The position numbers and the translations under genes are program-made. A stretch of 64,000 nt of DNA from Streptomyces sp. Edi4 (GTDB lineage Bacteria; Actinomycetota; Actinomycetes; Streptomycetales; Streptomycetaceae), in the NCBI RefSeq assembly GCF_040253615.1, contig NZ_JBEJGY010000004.1:5208001-5272000 (forward strand), read 5' to 3'. A model generated the notes under the pieces. That model worked only from the letters and a program-made list of their open reading frames with translations. It did no database searches and was not told where the DNA came from. Below, one piece after another: positions 7,504 to 14,957 of this stretch. Numbering within the stretch: the stretch's first letter is position 1; every line of letters begins with the position of its first letter.

Positions 7504-8760
7504 GTGAAGACGGAGAGTAAGCGGCGCAAGCAGGGTCTCGCGGCGGCGTGCGCGGTGCTCGGCGGCGTACTGGTCCTTTCTGCCTGCAACGGCGACGGCG
7601 ACAAGGGTGCCAAGGCCGACAGCTCGTCCTCGGCACAGGCGGCGGCGGACAAGGCCGCCGCGAAGGACACGTCGGACGCCAAGATCACCATCACGCCGAA
7701 GAACGGCGCCGACAACGTCGGCATCAACAGCGACACCAAGGTCACCGTCGCCGACGGCAAGCTGACCGATGTGACGCTGACCTCCGCCGAGGGCGCCAAG
7801 GTCGAGGGCAAGATATCCGCGGACGGCCTGAGCTGGGCGCCCGCGACGCCCCTGAAGCGCTCGGCCACGTACAAGATCACCGCGACGGCGGCGGACGCGA
7901 AGGGGCGCCAGGCGCACGAGAACGCGTCCTTCACCACCGTCTCGCCCAAGAACAGCTTCATAGGCAACTTCACGCCCGAGGACGGCTCCACCGTCGGTGT
8001 CGGCATGCCGGTGTCGGTCAACTTCGACAAGGCGATCACCAACAAGAAGGACGTCCAGGCCAAGATCACCGTCTCCTCCAGCAGCGGTCAGGAGGTCGTC
8101 GGGCACTGGTTCGGCTCGCAGCGCCTCGACTTCCGCCCGCAGGAGTACTGGAAGGAGGACTCGACCGTCACCATGAAGATGGACCTGGACGGCGTCCAGG
8201 GCGCCAACGGCATCACCGGCGTCCAGGAGAAGACGGTCACCTTCAAGATCGGCCGCAACCAGGTCTCCACGGTGGACGCGAACACCCACACCATGACCGT
8301 CACCCAGGACGGCAAGACCGTGAAGACCATCCCGATCTCCGCGGGCTCCCCCGAGCACCCGACGTACAACGGGCAGATGGTGATCTCCGAGAAGTACAAG
8401 GAGACCCGCATGAACGGTGCGACGGTCGGCTTCACCGATGACGACGGCAAGGGCGAGTACGACATCAAGGACGTGCCGCACGCCATGCGTCTGTCCGCGT
8501 CCGGCACCTTCATCCACGGCAACTACTGGGGCGCCAAGTCCATCTTCGGCAGCGCCAACACCAGCCACGGGTGCGTCGGTCTGTCCGACACCAAGGGCGC
8601 GGGCGACGACAGCACCCAGGCCGCCTGGTTCTACGACCACTCGATCACCGGCGACGTCGTGATCGTGAAGAACTCGCACGACAAGACGGTCCAGCCCGAC
8701 AACGGCCTCAACGGCTGGAACATGAGCTGGGACCAGTGGAAGGCCGGCTCCGCCGTCTGA
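7504..8760 (+). CDS. L,D-transpeptidase lipoprotein (YkuD family)
   Basis: The enzyme forms 3-3 cross-links in peptidoglycan, or links proteins to it, outside the membrane. A lipoprotein signal peptide ends at LSAC (Cys28). Two Ig-like domains follow, as in actinobacterial Ldt proteins, then the YkuD domain. The catalytic motif is HGNYW followed by SHGCVGL, with nucleophile Cys at about residue 357. A C-terminal tail reads NGWNMSWDQW. GTG 7504 was preferred because GGAG at 7494-7497 is six bases away and it gives a normal signal peptide (VKTESKRRK and then a hydrophobic stretch). ATG 7471 and 7492 lack a binding site. Length is 418 aa. Confidence 0.92.
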   Translation: MKTESKRRKQGLAAACAVLGGVLVLSACNGDGDKGAKADSSSSAQAAADKAAAKDTSDAKITITPKNGADNVGINSDTKVTVADGKLTDVTLTSAEGAKVEGKISADGLSWAPATPLKRSATYKITATAADAKGRQAHENASFTTVSPKNSFIGNFTPEDGSTVGVGMPVSVNFDKAITNKKDVQAKITVSSSSGQEVVGHWFGSQRLDFRPQEYWKEDSTVTMKMDLDGVQGANGITGVQEKTVTFKIGRNQVSTVDANTHTMTVTQDGKTVKTIPISAGSPEHPTYNGQMVISEKYKETRMNGATVGFTDDDGKGEYDIKDVPHAMRLSASGTFIHGNYWGAKSIFGSANTSHGCVGLSDTKGAGDDSTQAAWFYDHSITGDVVIVKNSHDKTVQPDNGLNGWNMSWDQWKAGSAV

Positions 8761-8845
8761 CCGTCTGACCGTCTGGCCGTCTGGCCGTCTGACCGCGCGA
8801 CCATCTGACCGCGCGGATGCCGAGGGGCCCTTCGGGGCCCCTTTC
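8761..8845. terminator. CCGTCTGA repeats and terminator after the L,D-transpeptidase gene
   Basis: Directly after the stop, five to six imperfect copies of an eight-base unit (ccgtctga, ccgtctgg) occur. An intrinsic terminator follows: AGGGGCC at 8823-8829 pairs with GGCCCCT at 8836-8842, followed by a T run. Confidence 0.7.
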
Positions 8846-8878
8846 GCGTGGGCCCCGCTCAGCCCGCGTGGGCTCCCC

Positions 8879-9736
8879 TCAGCCCGTGCGCACCGGCTGG
8901 TCCGCGCTCCAGCTGCCGAGCAGGCGCAGCGACTCCTCCGACGCCGAGCCCGGCTCCGCGTGGAAGGTCACCAGCGACAGGTCGTGCTCGTCGGGCAGCT
9001 TCAGCGTCTCGTACGCCAGCGTCAGCTCACCCACCACCGGATGGTGCAGCCGCCGGATACCGTGGCCCTTCTCGGCGACGGTGTGCGCCGCCCACATGGT
9101 GCGGAACTCCTCGCTCTTGACCGACAACTCGCCCACCAGCGCCGTCAGTTGGGGATCGTTGGGGTAGCAGCCCGCGCACAGCCGCAGAATGCTCACCACG
9201 TCGATCGCCTTGCCGTGCCAGTCCACGTACAGCGAGCGGGAGGCCGGGTCGAGGAAGACGTGTCGGGCCAGGTTCCGCTCCTGCGGCGGGAGCTGGGACA
9301 TGTCGCCCAGCAGCGCCGCCGCCATCCGGTTCCAGCCGAGGATGTCGAGGCGGCGGCCGATGAGATGAGCGGGCACGTGGTCCATCGAGTCCATCAGCTG
9401 CTGGAGCGCCGGGCGCACCTGCTGGGGCCGGCAGGCCGCCGCGCGCTTCTTCTTCGCCTTGCCCTTGGCGAGATGGGTGAGGTGGTCCTGCTCGATGTCG
9501 TTGAGGCGCAGCGCCCGCCCGATCGCGTCCAGGACCTCCACCGACACGTTCTGCGCGTTGCCCTGCTCCAGGCGCGTGTAGTACGCCACCGACACCCCGG
9601 CCAGCTGTGCCAGCTCCTCCCGGCGCAGGCCCGGCACCCGGCGGTGGCGCCCGTGGTCGGGCAGTCCCACGTCCTCCGGCTTCAGCCGGGCGCGGCGGGA
9701 GCGGAGGAATTCGCTGAGTTCGGAGCGCTGGTCCAT
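8879..9736 (-). CDS. XRE-family transcriptional regulator with MmyB-type sensor domain
   Basis: A 285-aa DNA-binding regulator. The N-terminal helix-turn-helix reads PGLRREELAQLAGVSVAYYTRLEQG (split here: PGLRREELAQLAG then VSVAYYTRLEQG). The rest is the MmyB-like ligand-binding domain, seen in LDILGWNRMAAALLGD and PSLT-like C-terminal segments. These domains are thought to bind fatty acids or similar ligands. The gene diverges from an alcohol dehydrogenase gene and the 160-base gap carries an inverted repeat. MmyB-type regulators often control the neighbouring oxidoreductase, so it probably represses that gene. Confidence 0.88.
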   Translation of the reverse strand: MDQRSELSEFLRSRRARLKPEDVGLPDHGRHRRVPGLRREELAQLAGVSVAYYTRLEQGNAQNVSVEVLDAIGRALRLNDIEQDHLTHLAKGKAKKKRAAACRPQQVRPALQQLMDSMDHVPAHLIGRRLDILGWNRMAAALLGDMSQLPPQERNLARHVFLDPASRSLYVDWHGKAIDVVSILRLCAGCYPNDPQLTALVGELSVKSEEFRTMWAAHTVAEKGHGIRRLHHPVVGELTLAYETLKLPDEHDLSLVTFHAEPGSASEESLRLLGSWSADQPVRTG

Positions 9737-9770
9737 GACTCCCCAGTATCCGTCCTCATCGCCATGGACG

Positions 9771-9816
9771 TACGACCAGGAGCCTGACCCTGCCAGTGGT
9801 ACGCACGCTGGTCGTA
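9771..9816. promoter_or_regulatory. Inverted repeat TACGACCAG...CTGGTCGTA in divergent promoter
   Basis: A perfect 9-base inverted repeat with a 28-base spacer lies midway between the MmyB-type regulator and the alcohol dehydrogenase. The inner copy is flanked by a second, shorter CCAG...CTGG pairing. This is the best operator candidate for the regulator. Confidence 0.6.
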
Positions 9817-9896
9817 GGCAGAGCAGGGGCCTGGGTGACGGGCGGGATCTCGGGCAGGCTCGATGGCATACCCCACAGATCTGAGGAGAACGGCAC

Positions 9897-10934
9897 ATGA
9901 CCACCGTCGCCGCGTACGCCGCCCCCGCCGCCAAGGCTCCGCTGGAGCGCACCACCATTGAGCGCCGCCCGGTGGGCCCCAACGACGTACTCATCGAGAT
10001 CAAGTACGCCGGGATCTGCCACTCCGACATCCACCAGGTGAACGAGGGCTGGGGCGAGGCCATCTTCCCGATGGTGCCGGGGCACGAGATCGCCGGCGTG
10101 ATCACCGAGGTCGGCTCGGACGTCACCGCCTTCCAGGTCGGCGACCACGCGGGGGTCGGCTGCTTCGTCGACTCCTGCGGCAAGTGCGAGGCCTGCCAGT
10201 CCGGGCAGAACCAGTTCTGCTCGGACGGCGTCTCGACGTACAACGCGATCGGCCGGGACGGCACGCCCGCCTACGGCGGTTACTCCACGCACATCGTCGT
10301 GGACGCCGATCACACCCTGCGCATACCCGACAGCATCCCGCTCGACGTGGCGGCCCCGCTGCTCTGCGCCGGCATCACCCTGTACTCGCCGCTCAAGCGG
10401 TGGCAGGCGGGCCCCGGCAAGAAGGTCGCCATCCTCGGGCTCGGCGGGCTCGGCCACATGGGCGTGAAGATCGCGCACGCGCTCGGCGCGGAGGTGACCG
10501 TGCTCAGCCAGTCGCTGCGCAAGCAGGAGGACGGGCTGAAGCTGGGCGCCGACCACTACTTCGCGACCAGCGACGAGGAGACGTTCACCAAGCTCGCCGG
10601 CACTTTCGACCTCATCGTTTCCACGGTCTCCGCCCCGCTGGACCTCGGCGCGTACCTCGCGCTCCTCAAGACCGGCGGCGCGTTCGTGAACGTGGGCGCC
10701 CCTGAGGAGCCGAACGCGCTCAACATGTTCGGCCTCATCGGCGGCAACAAGATCCTCGCCGGTTCGATGATCGGCTCCATCGCCGAGACCCAGGAGATGC
10801 TGGACTTCTGCGCGGAGCACGGGCTGGGCGCGGAGATCGAACTGATCCGCGCGGACCAGATCAACGAGGCGTACGAGCGGGTCCTGGCCAGCGATGTCCG
10901 CTACCGCTTCGTGATCGACACGGCGACGATCTGA
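9897..10934 (+). CDS. Zinc-dependent alcohol dehydrogenase (CAD-like)
   Basis: A medium-chain dehydrogenase of 345 aa that interconverts alcohols and aldehydes with NAD(P)H. The catalytic zinc site is GICHSDIHQ and GHEIAG. The structural zinc site has Cys residues in CGKCEACQSGQNQFC. The Rossmann motif is GLGGLGHMG. It resembles the YahK/AdhC group rather than ethanol dehydrogenases. The ATG follows GAGGAGAA at proper spacing. It is divergent from the MmyB-type regulator, which likely controls it in response to an aldehyde or lipid signal. Confidence 0.92.
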   Translation: MTTVAAYAAPAAKAPLERTTIERRPVGPNDVLIEIKYAGICHSDIHQVNEGWGEAIFPMVPGHEIAGVITEVGSDVTAFQVGDHAGVGCFVDSCGKCEACQSGQNQFCSDGVSTYNAIGRDGTPAYGGYSTHIVVDADHTLRIPDSIPLDVAAPLLCAGITLYSPLKRWQAGPGKKVAILGLGGLGHMGVKIAHALGAEVTVLSQSLRKQEDGLKLGADHYFATSDEETFTKLAGTFDLIVSTVSAPLDLGAYLALLKTGGAFVNVGAPEEPNALNMFGLIGGNKILAGSMIGSIAETQEMLDFCAEHGLGAEIELIRADQINEAYERVLASDVRYRFVIDTATI

Positions 10935-11096
10935 CCCGGGCCGGCCCCGACCACCGGGGTGCCCGCCCCTCAGGGCTGGGCACCCCGCGCGGGGCCGCGC
11001 CGGATGCCGAGGGGCGCGGGAAACCGCGCCACGCACGGGCTGGCTGCCTGCCCTCGCCACCTCCGGATGCCCAGGGGCGCAAGGCCTTCAATTCCC

Positions 11097-11927
11097 TTAT
11101 CGGCCAGGGTAGTTGGCCGCGTCCGGATCAGGGCCGATCCGGCCGCCGTTGTCTAGGGCGGCGATGTCGCACAGATCCTCCGAGGTGAGGTCGAAGTCGT
11201 AGACATCGATGTTCTCCCGGATCCGCGACGGGGTCACCGACCGGGGAATCACCAGGTTCCCGAGCTGTAGGTGCCAACGGATCACGACCTGGGCCGGCGT
11301 TTTCCCGTACTTCTCGGCGAGACGGGTGAGGACCGGCTCGGCGAGGAGCCGCCCGCCCTGGGCGAGCGGGCTCCAGGCCTCGGTGGCGATGGACCGCTCG
11401 GCGGCGATCGCGCGCATCTCGTTCTGGGGGAGGTAGGGGTGAAGCTCGATCTGGTTGAGGACTGGGACGGTACCGGTCTCCGCCAGTAGCCGGCCGAGGG
11501 TGGTGGCGGTGAAGTTGGAGACGCCGATCGCTTTGGCGCGCCGTTCGGCGTGGAGCCCCTCCAGGGCCTTGTACGACGCGACGTACAGGTTCTGCTCCGG
11601 GGCGGGCCAGTGGATCAAGTAAAGGTCGATGTAGTCGGTGCCCAGGCGACGCAGGCTCGCGTCGAACGCGTGGAGCGCGGCGTCGTATCCCTGGTCGGCG
11701 TTCCACAGTTTGGTGGTGATGAATACGTCCTGACGGGGGACGCCTGAATCGCGGACCGCGCGGCCGACGCCCGCCTCGTTGCCGTAGACCTGGGCCGTGT
11801 CGATGCGGCGGTAGCCGGCGTCCAGGGCATGGGTGACGGCCGTGTACGCCTGATCGTCCGTCAGCGGCCAGACACCGAAGCCGATCCGTGGGACGCAGGT
11901 GCCGTTGTTGAGGGTGCGACGTTTCAT
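11097..11927 (-). CDS. Aldo/keto reductase
   Basis: An NADPH-dependent reductase of 276 aa, close to 2,5-diketo-D-gluconate reductases. The tetrad is visible as DTAQVYGNE (Asp and Tyr), TTKLWN (Lys) and LIHWP (His). The C-terminal cofactor-binding segment IPRSVTPSRIREN is present. The ribosome binding site is weak. The gene lies downstream of the sulfotransferase on the same strand, so it could be a tailoring or self-protection enzyme of the peptide cluster. The ~180-base gap and repeats between them leave that open. Confidence 0.88.
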   Translation of the reverse strand: MKRRTLNNGTCVPRIGFGVWPLTDDQAYTAVTHALDAGYRRIDTAQVYGNEAGVGRAVRDSGVPRQDVFITTKLWNADQGYDAALHAFDASLRRLGTDYIDLYLIHWPAPEQNLYVASYKALEGLHAERRAKAIGVSNFTATTLGRLLAETGTVPVLNQIELHPYLPQNEMRAIAAERSIATEAWSPLAQGGRLLAEPVLTRLAEKYGKTPAQVVIRWHLQLGNLVIPRSVTPSRIRENIDVYDFDLTSEDLCDIAALDNGGRIGPDPDAANYPGR

Positions 11928-12043
11928 GAGCGGGCCGTCCGATCCGTATGTGCGGCGACGACCAGCCCTTCGAGCGTGCCGCCAACGGTGGGTTCGAGGA
12001 AGCGCCGACTGCGGTCTCCCGGCGGGTGTCACCTCTGGCCCTG

Positions 12044-12120
12044 TCAGGTGTCAGGTGTCAGGTGTCAGGTGTCAACTGTCAGGTGTCAGAAGGTGTCAGG
12101 TGTCAGGTGTCAGGTGTCAG
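12044..12120. repeat. Heptamer tandem array GTGTCAG
   Basis: About ten copies of a seven-base unit (aggtgtc on the + strand) run from about 12044 to 12120, with one interruption (caactgtcag) and one insertion (aaggtgtcag). The array contains the sulfotransferase stop codon and supplies its last residues, HADT. Confidence 0.85.
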
Positions 12121-12964
12121 CGTGCTGGCTTCCGGGCCTACCGCATTGCGGCGACGGGATCACATCCGCCGCGAACGCCATCGCGTGCCAGTCAGGAACC
12201 AGGGTGGTCCTGATCAGGTCATCGGCCTCCCTGATCTGGGCCGCTGTCAGGTAATCGCGGAATCCCCCGATGATCCCGCGGCGGGTCTTGAAGGACTCGG
12301 GGTCGCCCGGTCTGCCGGGCCGCAGGCGTTCCGAGTGGAGGGCGTCGCTGAGTTCCATCGCCCGCATGCTCGAGAAGCCGGCGTATTGCACCGCTTCCCG
12401 CAGTGCTTCGGGCTCAACTCGCGGGAGCCCGCAGAAGGCCAGGATCCGGGCGAGTTCTCCGGGGGTGTCGGTTGCGAGACGCTCGTAGGAGGTGAGGAGG
12501 AACGAGCGCGGAACGTCCCTACGGGCGTGCCAGATGTTCCAGAACGCGACACAGGTCCGCAGGCTGCCCTCATTCTCGCCGATGAACTGTCCGAGCGGTC
12601 CGGTGTAGGGGTTGTCCGGCCGCAGGGTGCGCTGGAAGTAGTAGGAGACCGTCGTGTCCCGCAGGTCGCGAGTCAAGAACACGACCCGTCGCCTGCGGTA
12701 GGGCGCCTTGTCCGTGGACAGTTGCGCGGGTGTGCGCCACCCGACCTGGTCGTCGTGGCTGAAGGTGATCTTGGGGATACGCGGGTCCGCGGAACTGAAC
12801 TCCTCCAACCGCAGATCGCGGCAGATCTCCATCGGCAGGCCCCAGCTGATCGAGATGGCCTTGGCCATCAGCAGCCGCAGCCAGGTACGTCCGCACTTCG
12901 GAAAGGAGAGGACATGGATATCCGGTGCGGCAGACAGTTCAGGAAATACCGACGAGCCTGTCAT
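12110..12964 (-). CDS. PAPS-dependent sulfotransferase
   Basis: The enzyme transfers sulfate from PAPS to a hydroxyl or amine. The 5'-phosphosulfate loop is FPKCGRTW at residues 21-28. The 3'-phosphate site is TRDLRDTTVSYYF near 98-110. His70 in ITFSHDD is a plausible general base. Length is 284 aa, normal for small bacterial sulfotransferases. The stop lies inside the heptamer array, so the true C terminus may have changed by slippage. No good Shine-Dalgarno precedes the ATG, and an in-frame stop just upstream excludes an earlier start. Being next to the ferredoxin and the peptide genes, it is a candidate for sulfating the peptide product, perhaps at a hydroxyl added by another cluster enzyme. 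Confidence 0.85.
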   Translation of the reverse strand: MTGSSVFPELSAAPDIHVLSFPKCGRTWLRLLMAKAISISWGLPMEICRDLRLEEFSSADPRIPKITFSHDDQVGWRTPAQLSTDKAPYRRRRVVFLTRDLRDTTVSYYFQRTLRPDNPYTGPLGQFIGENEGSLRTCVAFWNIWHARRDVPRSFLLTSYERLATDTPGELARILAFCGLPRVEPEALREAVQYAGFSSMRAMELSDALHSERLRPGRPGDPESFKTRRGIIGGFRDYLTAAQIREADDLIRTTLVPDWHAMAFAADVIPSPQCGRPGSQHADT

Positions 12965-13058
12965 GGAGAATGATTATGTACGCTCCCGGCAACCGCACAA
13001 GGGTGTCGGGGCCCGGGGGATCAGCAGCACTGCGCACCGTCACCCGCGTCCCCCCTCT

Positions 13059-13301
13059 TCAGTGATCTTCGAAATCCTCGGGAAAGAGCGTCAGTCCCGT
13101 CCTTCGCTCGACGACCGAGATGGCCTCCACGGGGCAGGTGAACGCCGCGTCCAGCACGCGGTCGTCGGGGGTGACGTGCGCGGCGGTCGGCCGTGAGTGA
13201 TGGGTGCTGTCGATCGCGAAGTGGTCGGGCGCGGTACTCGCGCACACTCCCGAACCGATGCAGCGACGGCTCTCGATGTCGAGCCGCCATTCATCCGTCA
13301 T
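13059..13301 (-). CDS. [3Fe-4S] ferredoxin, P450 partner type
   Basis: An 80-aa electron carrier with Cys residues in RCIGSGVC (two of the ligands) and in FTCPVEAI (the last ligand followed by Pro). This is the pattern of Streptomyces 3Fe-4S ferredoxins that feed electrons to cytochromes P450. The second residue of the usual fourth position is not Cys, which fits a 3Fe cluster. The ATG at 13301 has AAAGGAGGAA six bases upstream, among the strongest binding sites in the window; the longer frame back to 13412 has no support. It is divergent from the peptide operon and probably serves the P450 at 16854-18041. Confidence 0.93.
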   Translation of the reverse strand: MTDEWRLDIESRRCIGSGVCASTAPDHFAIDSTHHSRPTAAHVTPDDRVLDAAFTCPVEAISVVERRTGLTLFPEDFEDH

Positions 13302-13842
13302 GTGGTTCCTCCTTTCCGTGCGCTTTCGCTCCGCGACTGCTGCCGGTCTGGTGAAGATCTCCTGACCGGATGCCTTCGAAATTCTCGGAATTCTCGTCGG
13401 CTGCGCACGCAAGAGAAGCAGGGGAAAGGTGTCAACCGCGCGCAGAAAAGGAATCCGTCCTCAAATTACCCTTCTCGGCGACCGAGCGAAAGACCGTCTG
13501 ATTCAGCCATCTTCGACGCGCCCCGCCACCGGTGACCCGGCCGGGACCGGTCCATCGGTCAACACCTCGCCCGACGGTGGCCGAGCGTACCGATTCGACC
13601 ACGAAGAGGCGCCGTGGGCTGGAGGGACAGATACTCTGCGGCTCCCCGCGCGCTGCGGTGCCCCAGAGCACTCCACCGGCTCCCACGCTGTCGCCAAGCG
13701 GAATTCCGGACTGCGTACCCTCGTCCGGATAGCCGTCGTACTCGCCACTCACCCTTGGCCGGGGCACTTCCGGCCCGGACGATGATGAAGCCGGTGCACC
13801 CGACCGAGCACGGTAGGGCCGGTGTGGTGAAGGGAGTACTCC
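13302..13842. promoter_or_regulatory. Divergent promoter region of the peptide cluster
   Basis: This 541-base gap separates the ferredoxin gene and the peptide gene and should hold both promoters. It is poorer in G+C than its surroundings. A direct repeat GAAATTCTCG / GAATTCTCG lies at 13378-13396. An open frame at 13429-13785 has weak third-position bias and no good binding site, and was not accepted as a gene. No clear operator or promoter hexamers could be fixed. Confidence 0.5.
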
Positions 13843-13923
13843 ATGAACGAGGAAATCGAGCAGCTCGCAGACGAAGACCTTCCCGAGCTCGCGCTGATGA
13901 TCGACATTCCCTCGCGCGACTAG
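13843..13923 (+). CDS. Candidate RiPP precursor peptide, 26 aa
   Basis: A short open frame of 26 codons starts with ATG, with AAGGGAG six bases upstream (13830-13836). It opens the gene row leading to the HExxH and YcaO genes. The first 18 residues (MNEEIEQLADEDLPELAL) resemble a RiPP leader helix with an L-A-D-E-D-L motif, and the C-terminal eight, MIDIPSRD, would be the core. The peptide has five Glu, four Asp, one Arg, one Pro and a single Ser (Ser24), and no Cys, Thr, Tyr, Trp or Phe. An in-frame stop at 13828-13830 rules out a longer N terminus. I do not recognise it from a named RiPP family. Being so short and lacking Cys, YcaO chemistry would have to act on Ser24, on a backbone amide, or as an amidine-forming macrocyclisation. 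Confidence 0.75.
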   Translation: MNEEIEQLADEDLPELALMIDIPSRD

Positions 13924-14012
13924 TCACGACTGGTCCTGACGGCACATCCGCACTCCCTGCGGCGGGCCTTCCGGTCCGCCGCACGGTTGTCGAAGACCCC
14001 GGAAGAGGGTGC

Positions 14013-14957
14013 ATGCGCGTCGAACCGGACACCGAGGAAGCCGTCGACGAGCGGACGCGGCTGCTGGGGCGCATGCGGCGCGTGCTCGAGCGGGCGGAGC
14101 TGGCGCCGCCGGGCAACGACGGCCTGCGCCACCCGGCGGCGGTCGAGGTCGCCCACACAGCCCAACAGGCGCTGCGGGCCGGCCCGCTGGGAGCGGAGCG
14201 GCGGCGCAGGCTGGCAGAACGACTGGAGCGCGTGTCACCGTCCGCCTTCGCGCCCGCCGATCCGCAGGGCCACCTGAGCCGTAGCGTGACCCGGGCGCTA
14301 CGGTCGGTCCCCGCTCACCGGGGCGTCGACGGACAGCCGGCCACGGCCGGGGTCGTGGTGTGGCAGGAGCATGAGCGCGAGGCGCTGGCACGGGCTGTCG
14401 GACTGCTGACCCGGGTCTGGCCTCAAGCCGCCGCCGAGGTACGGGAGACGGTCGCCGAGATCGCGCTGCTGGAAGGTGACGCGATCGACGGGTTCACCGA
14501 CTTCACCATTCACGGCGCGATCCTGGTGCACCGGGCCCGCCTGACGGACAGTGCCGCCGGGCTGCCGGGCCCGGTGCGGTTCGCCGAGGCCCTGGTCCAC
14601 GAGGGCGCGCACACCCGGTGCAACGCGGCGGCCCTGACAGGTCCCTTTCTGCTTCCCGACCGCCATGAGGGCGCCGGAGCCGCGCCCCGGGGCGAGGATC
14701 TGCTGGTCGAGACGCCACTGCGGGCCGACCCGCGGCCGCTGACCGGCTTGTTCCAGCAGACGGTGGTGCTGGCCCGCAGTGTGCTGCTGTACCGGCGGCT
14801 CGCGGGTCTGAGCCCGGTGGTCGACTCCCGGCACGAGATGCTCGTGGGCTCGGCGCACCAGGCCGTTCATGCCCTGGGGGCCCACGCCGACAAGTTGACG
14901 CCCCACGGCAGACAGCTGCTCGCGGAGTGCGCCGACCACGTCGGAGCGGCCACGTGA
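14013..14957 (+). CDS. HExxH-motif RiPP modification enzyme (putative peptide beta-hydroxylase)
   Basis: A 314-aa protein of the HEXXH peptide-modification family, seen alone or fused to FxsB-type maturases. These were recently assigned, as I recall, to 2-oxoglutarate-dependent peptide beta-hydroxylases. The metal motif is HEGAH at residues 196-200 (ALVHEGAHTRCN). The family segment of the type PLRADPRPLTGLF follows at about 235-247. The N-terminal 140 residues are helical and Arg rich. The ATG at 14013 follows GGAAGAGG; upstream the frame is open but runs through the peptide gene in another frame. It ends in GTGA shared with the YcaO gene, so the two are translationally coupled. Likely role: hydroxylation of a core residue such as Asp21 or Ile, giving a handle for sulfation or glycosylation. 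The target is inference. Confidence 0.82.
   Translation: MRVEPDTEEAVDERTRLLGRMRRVLERAELAPPGNDGLRHPAAVEVAHTAQQALRAGPLGAERRRRLAERLERVSPSAFAPADPQGHLSRSVTRALRSVPAHRGVDGQPATAGVVVWQEHEREALARAVGLLTRVWPQAAAEVRETVAEIALLEGDAIDGFTDFTIHGAILVHRARLTDSAAGLPGPVRFAEALVHEGAHTRCNAAALTGPFLLPDRHEGAGAAPRGEDLLVETPLRADPRPLTGLFQQTVVLARSVLLYRRLAGLSPVVDSRHEMLVGSAHQAVHALGAHADKLTPHGRQLLAECADHVGAAT

Noticed and set aside
12044..12120. Possible CRISPR array from the regular repeats
   Set aside because: Units are seven bases with no unique spacers.
13429..13785. A 118-codon open frame between the ferredoxin and peptide genes
   Set aside because: Third codon positions are not enriched in G/C in its first half, the binding site is too close to the GTG, and no family pattern is seen. 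It fills a promoter region.
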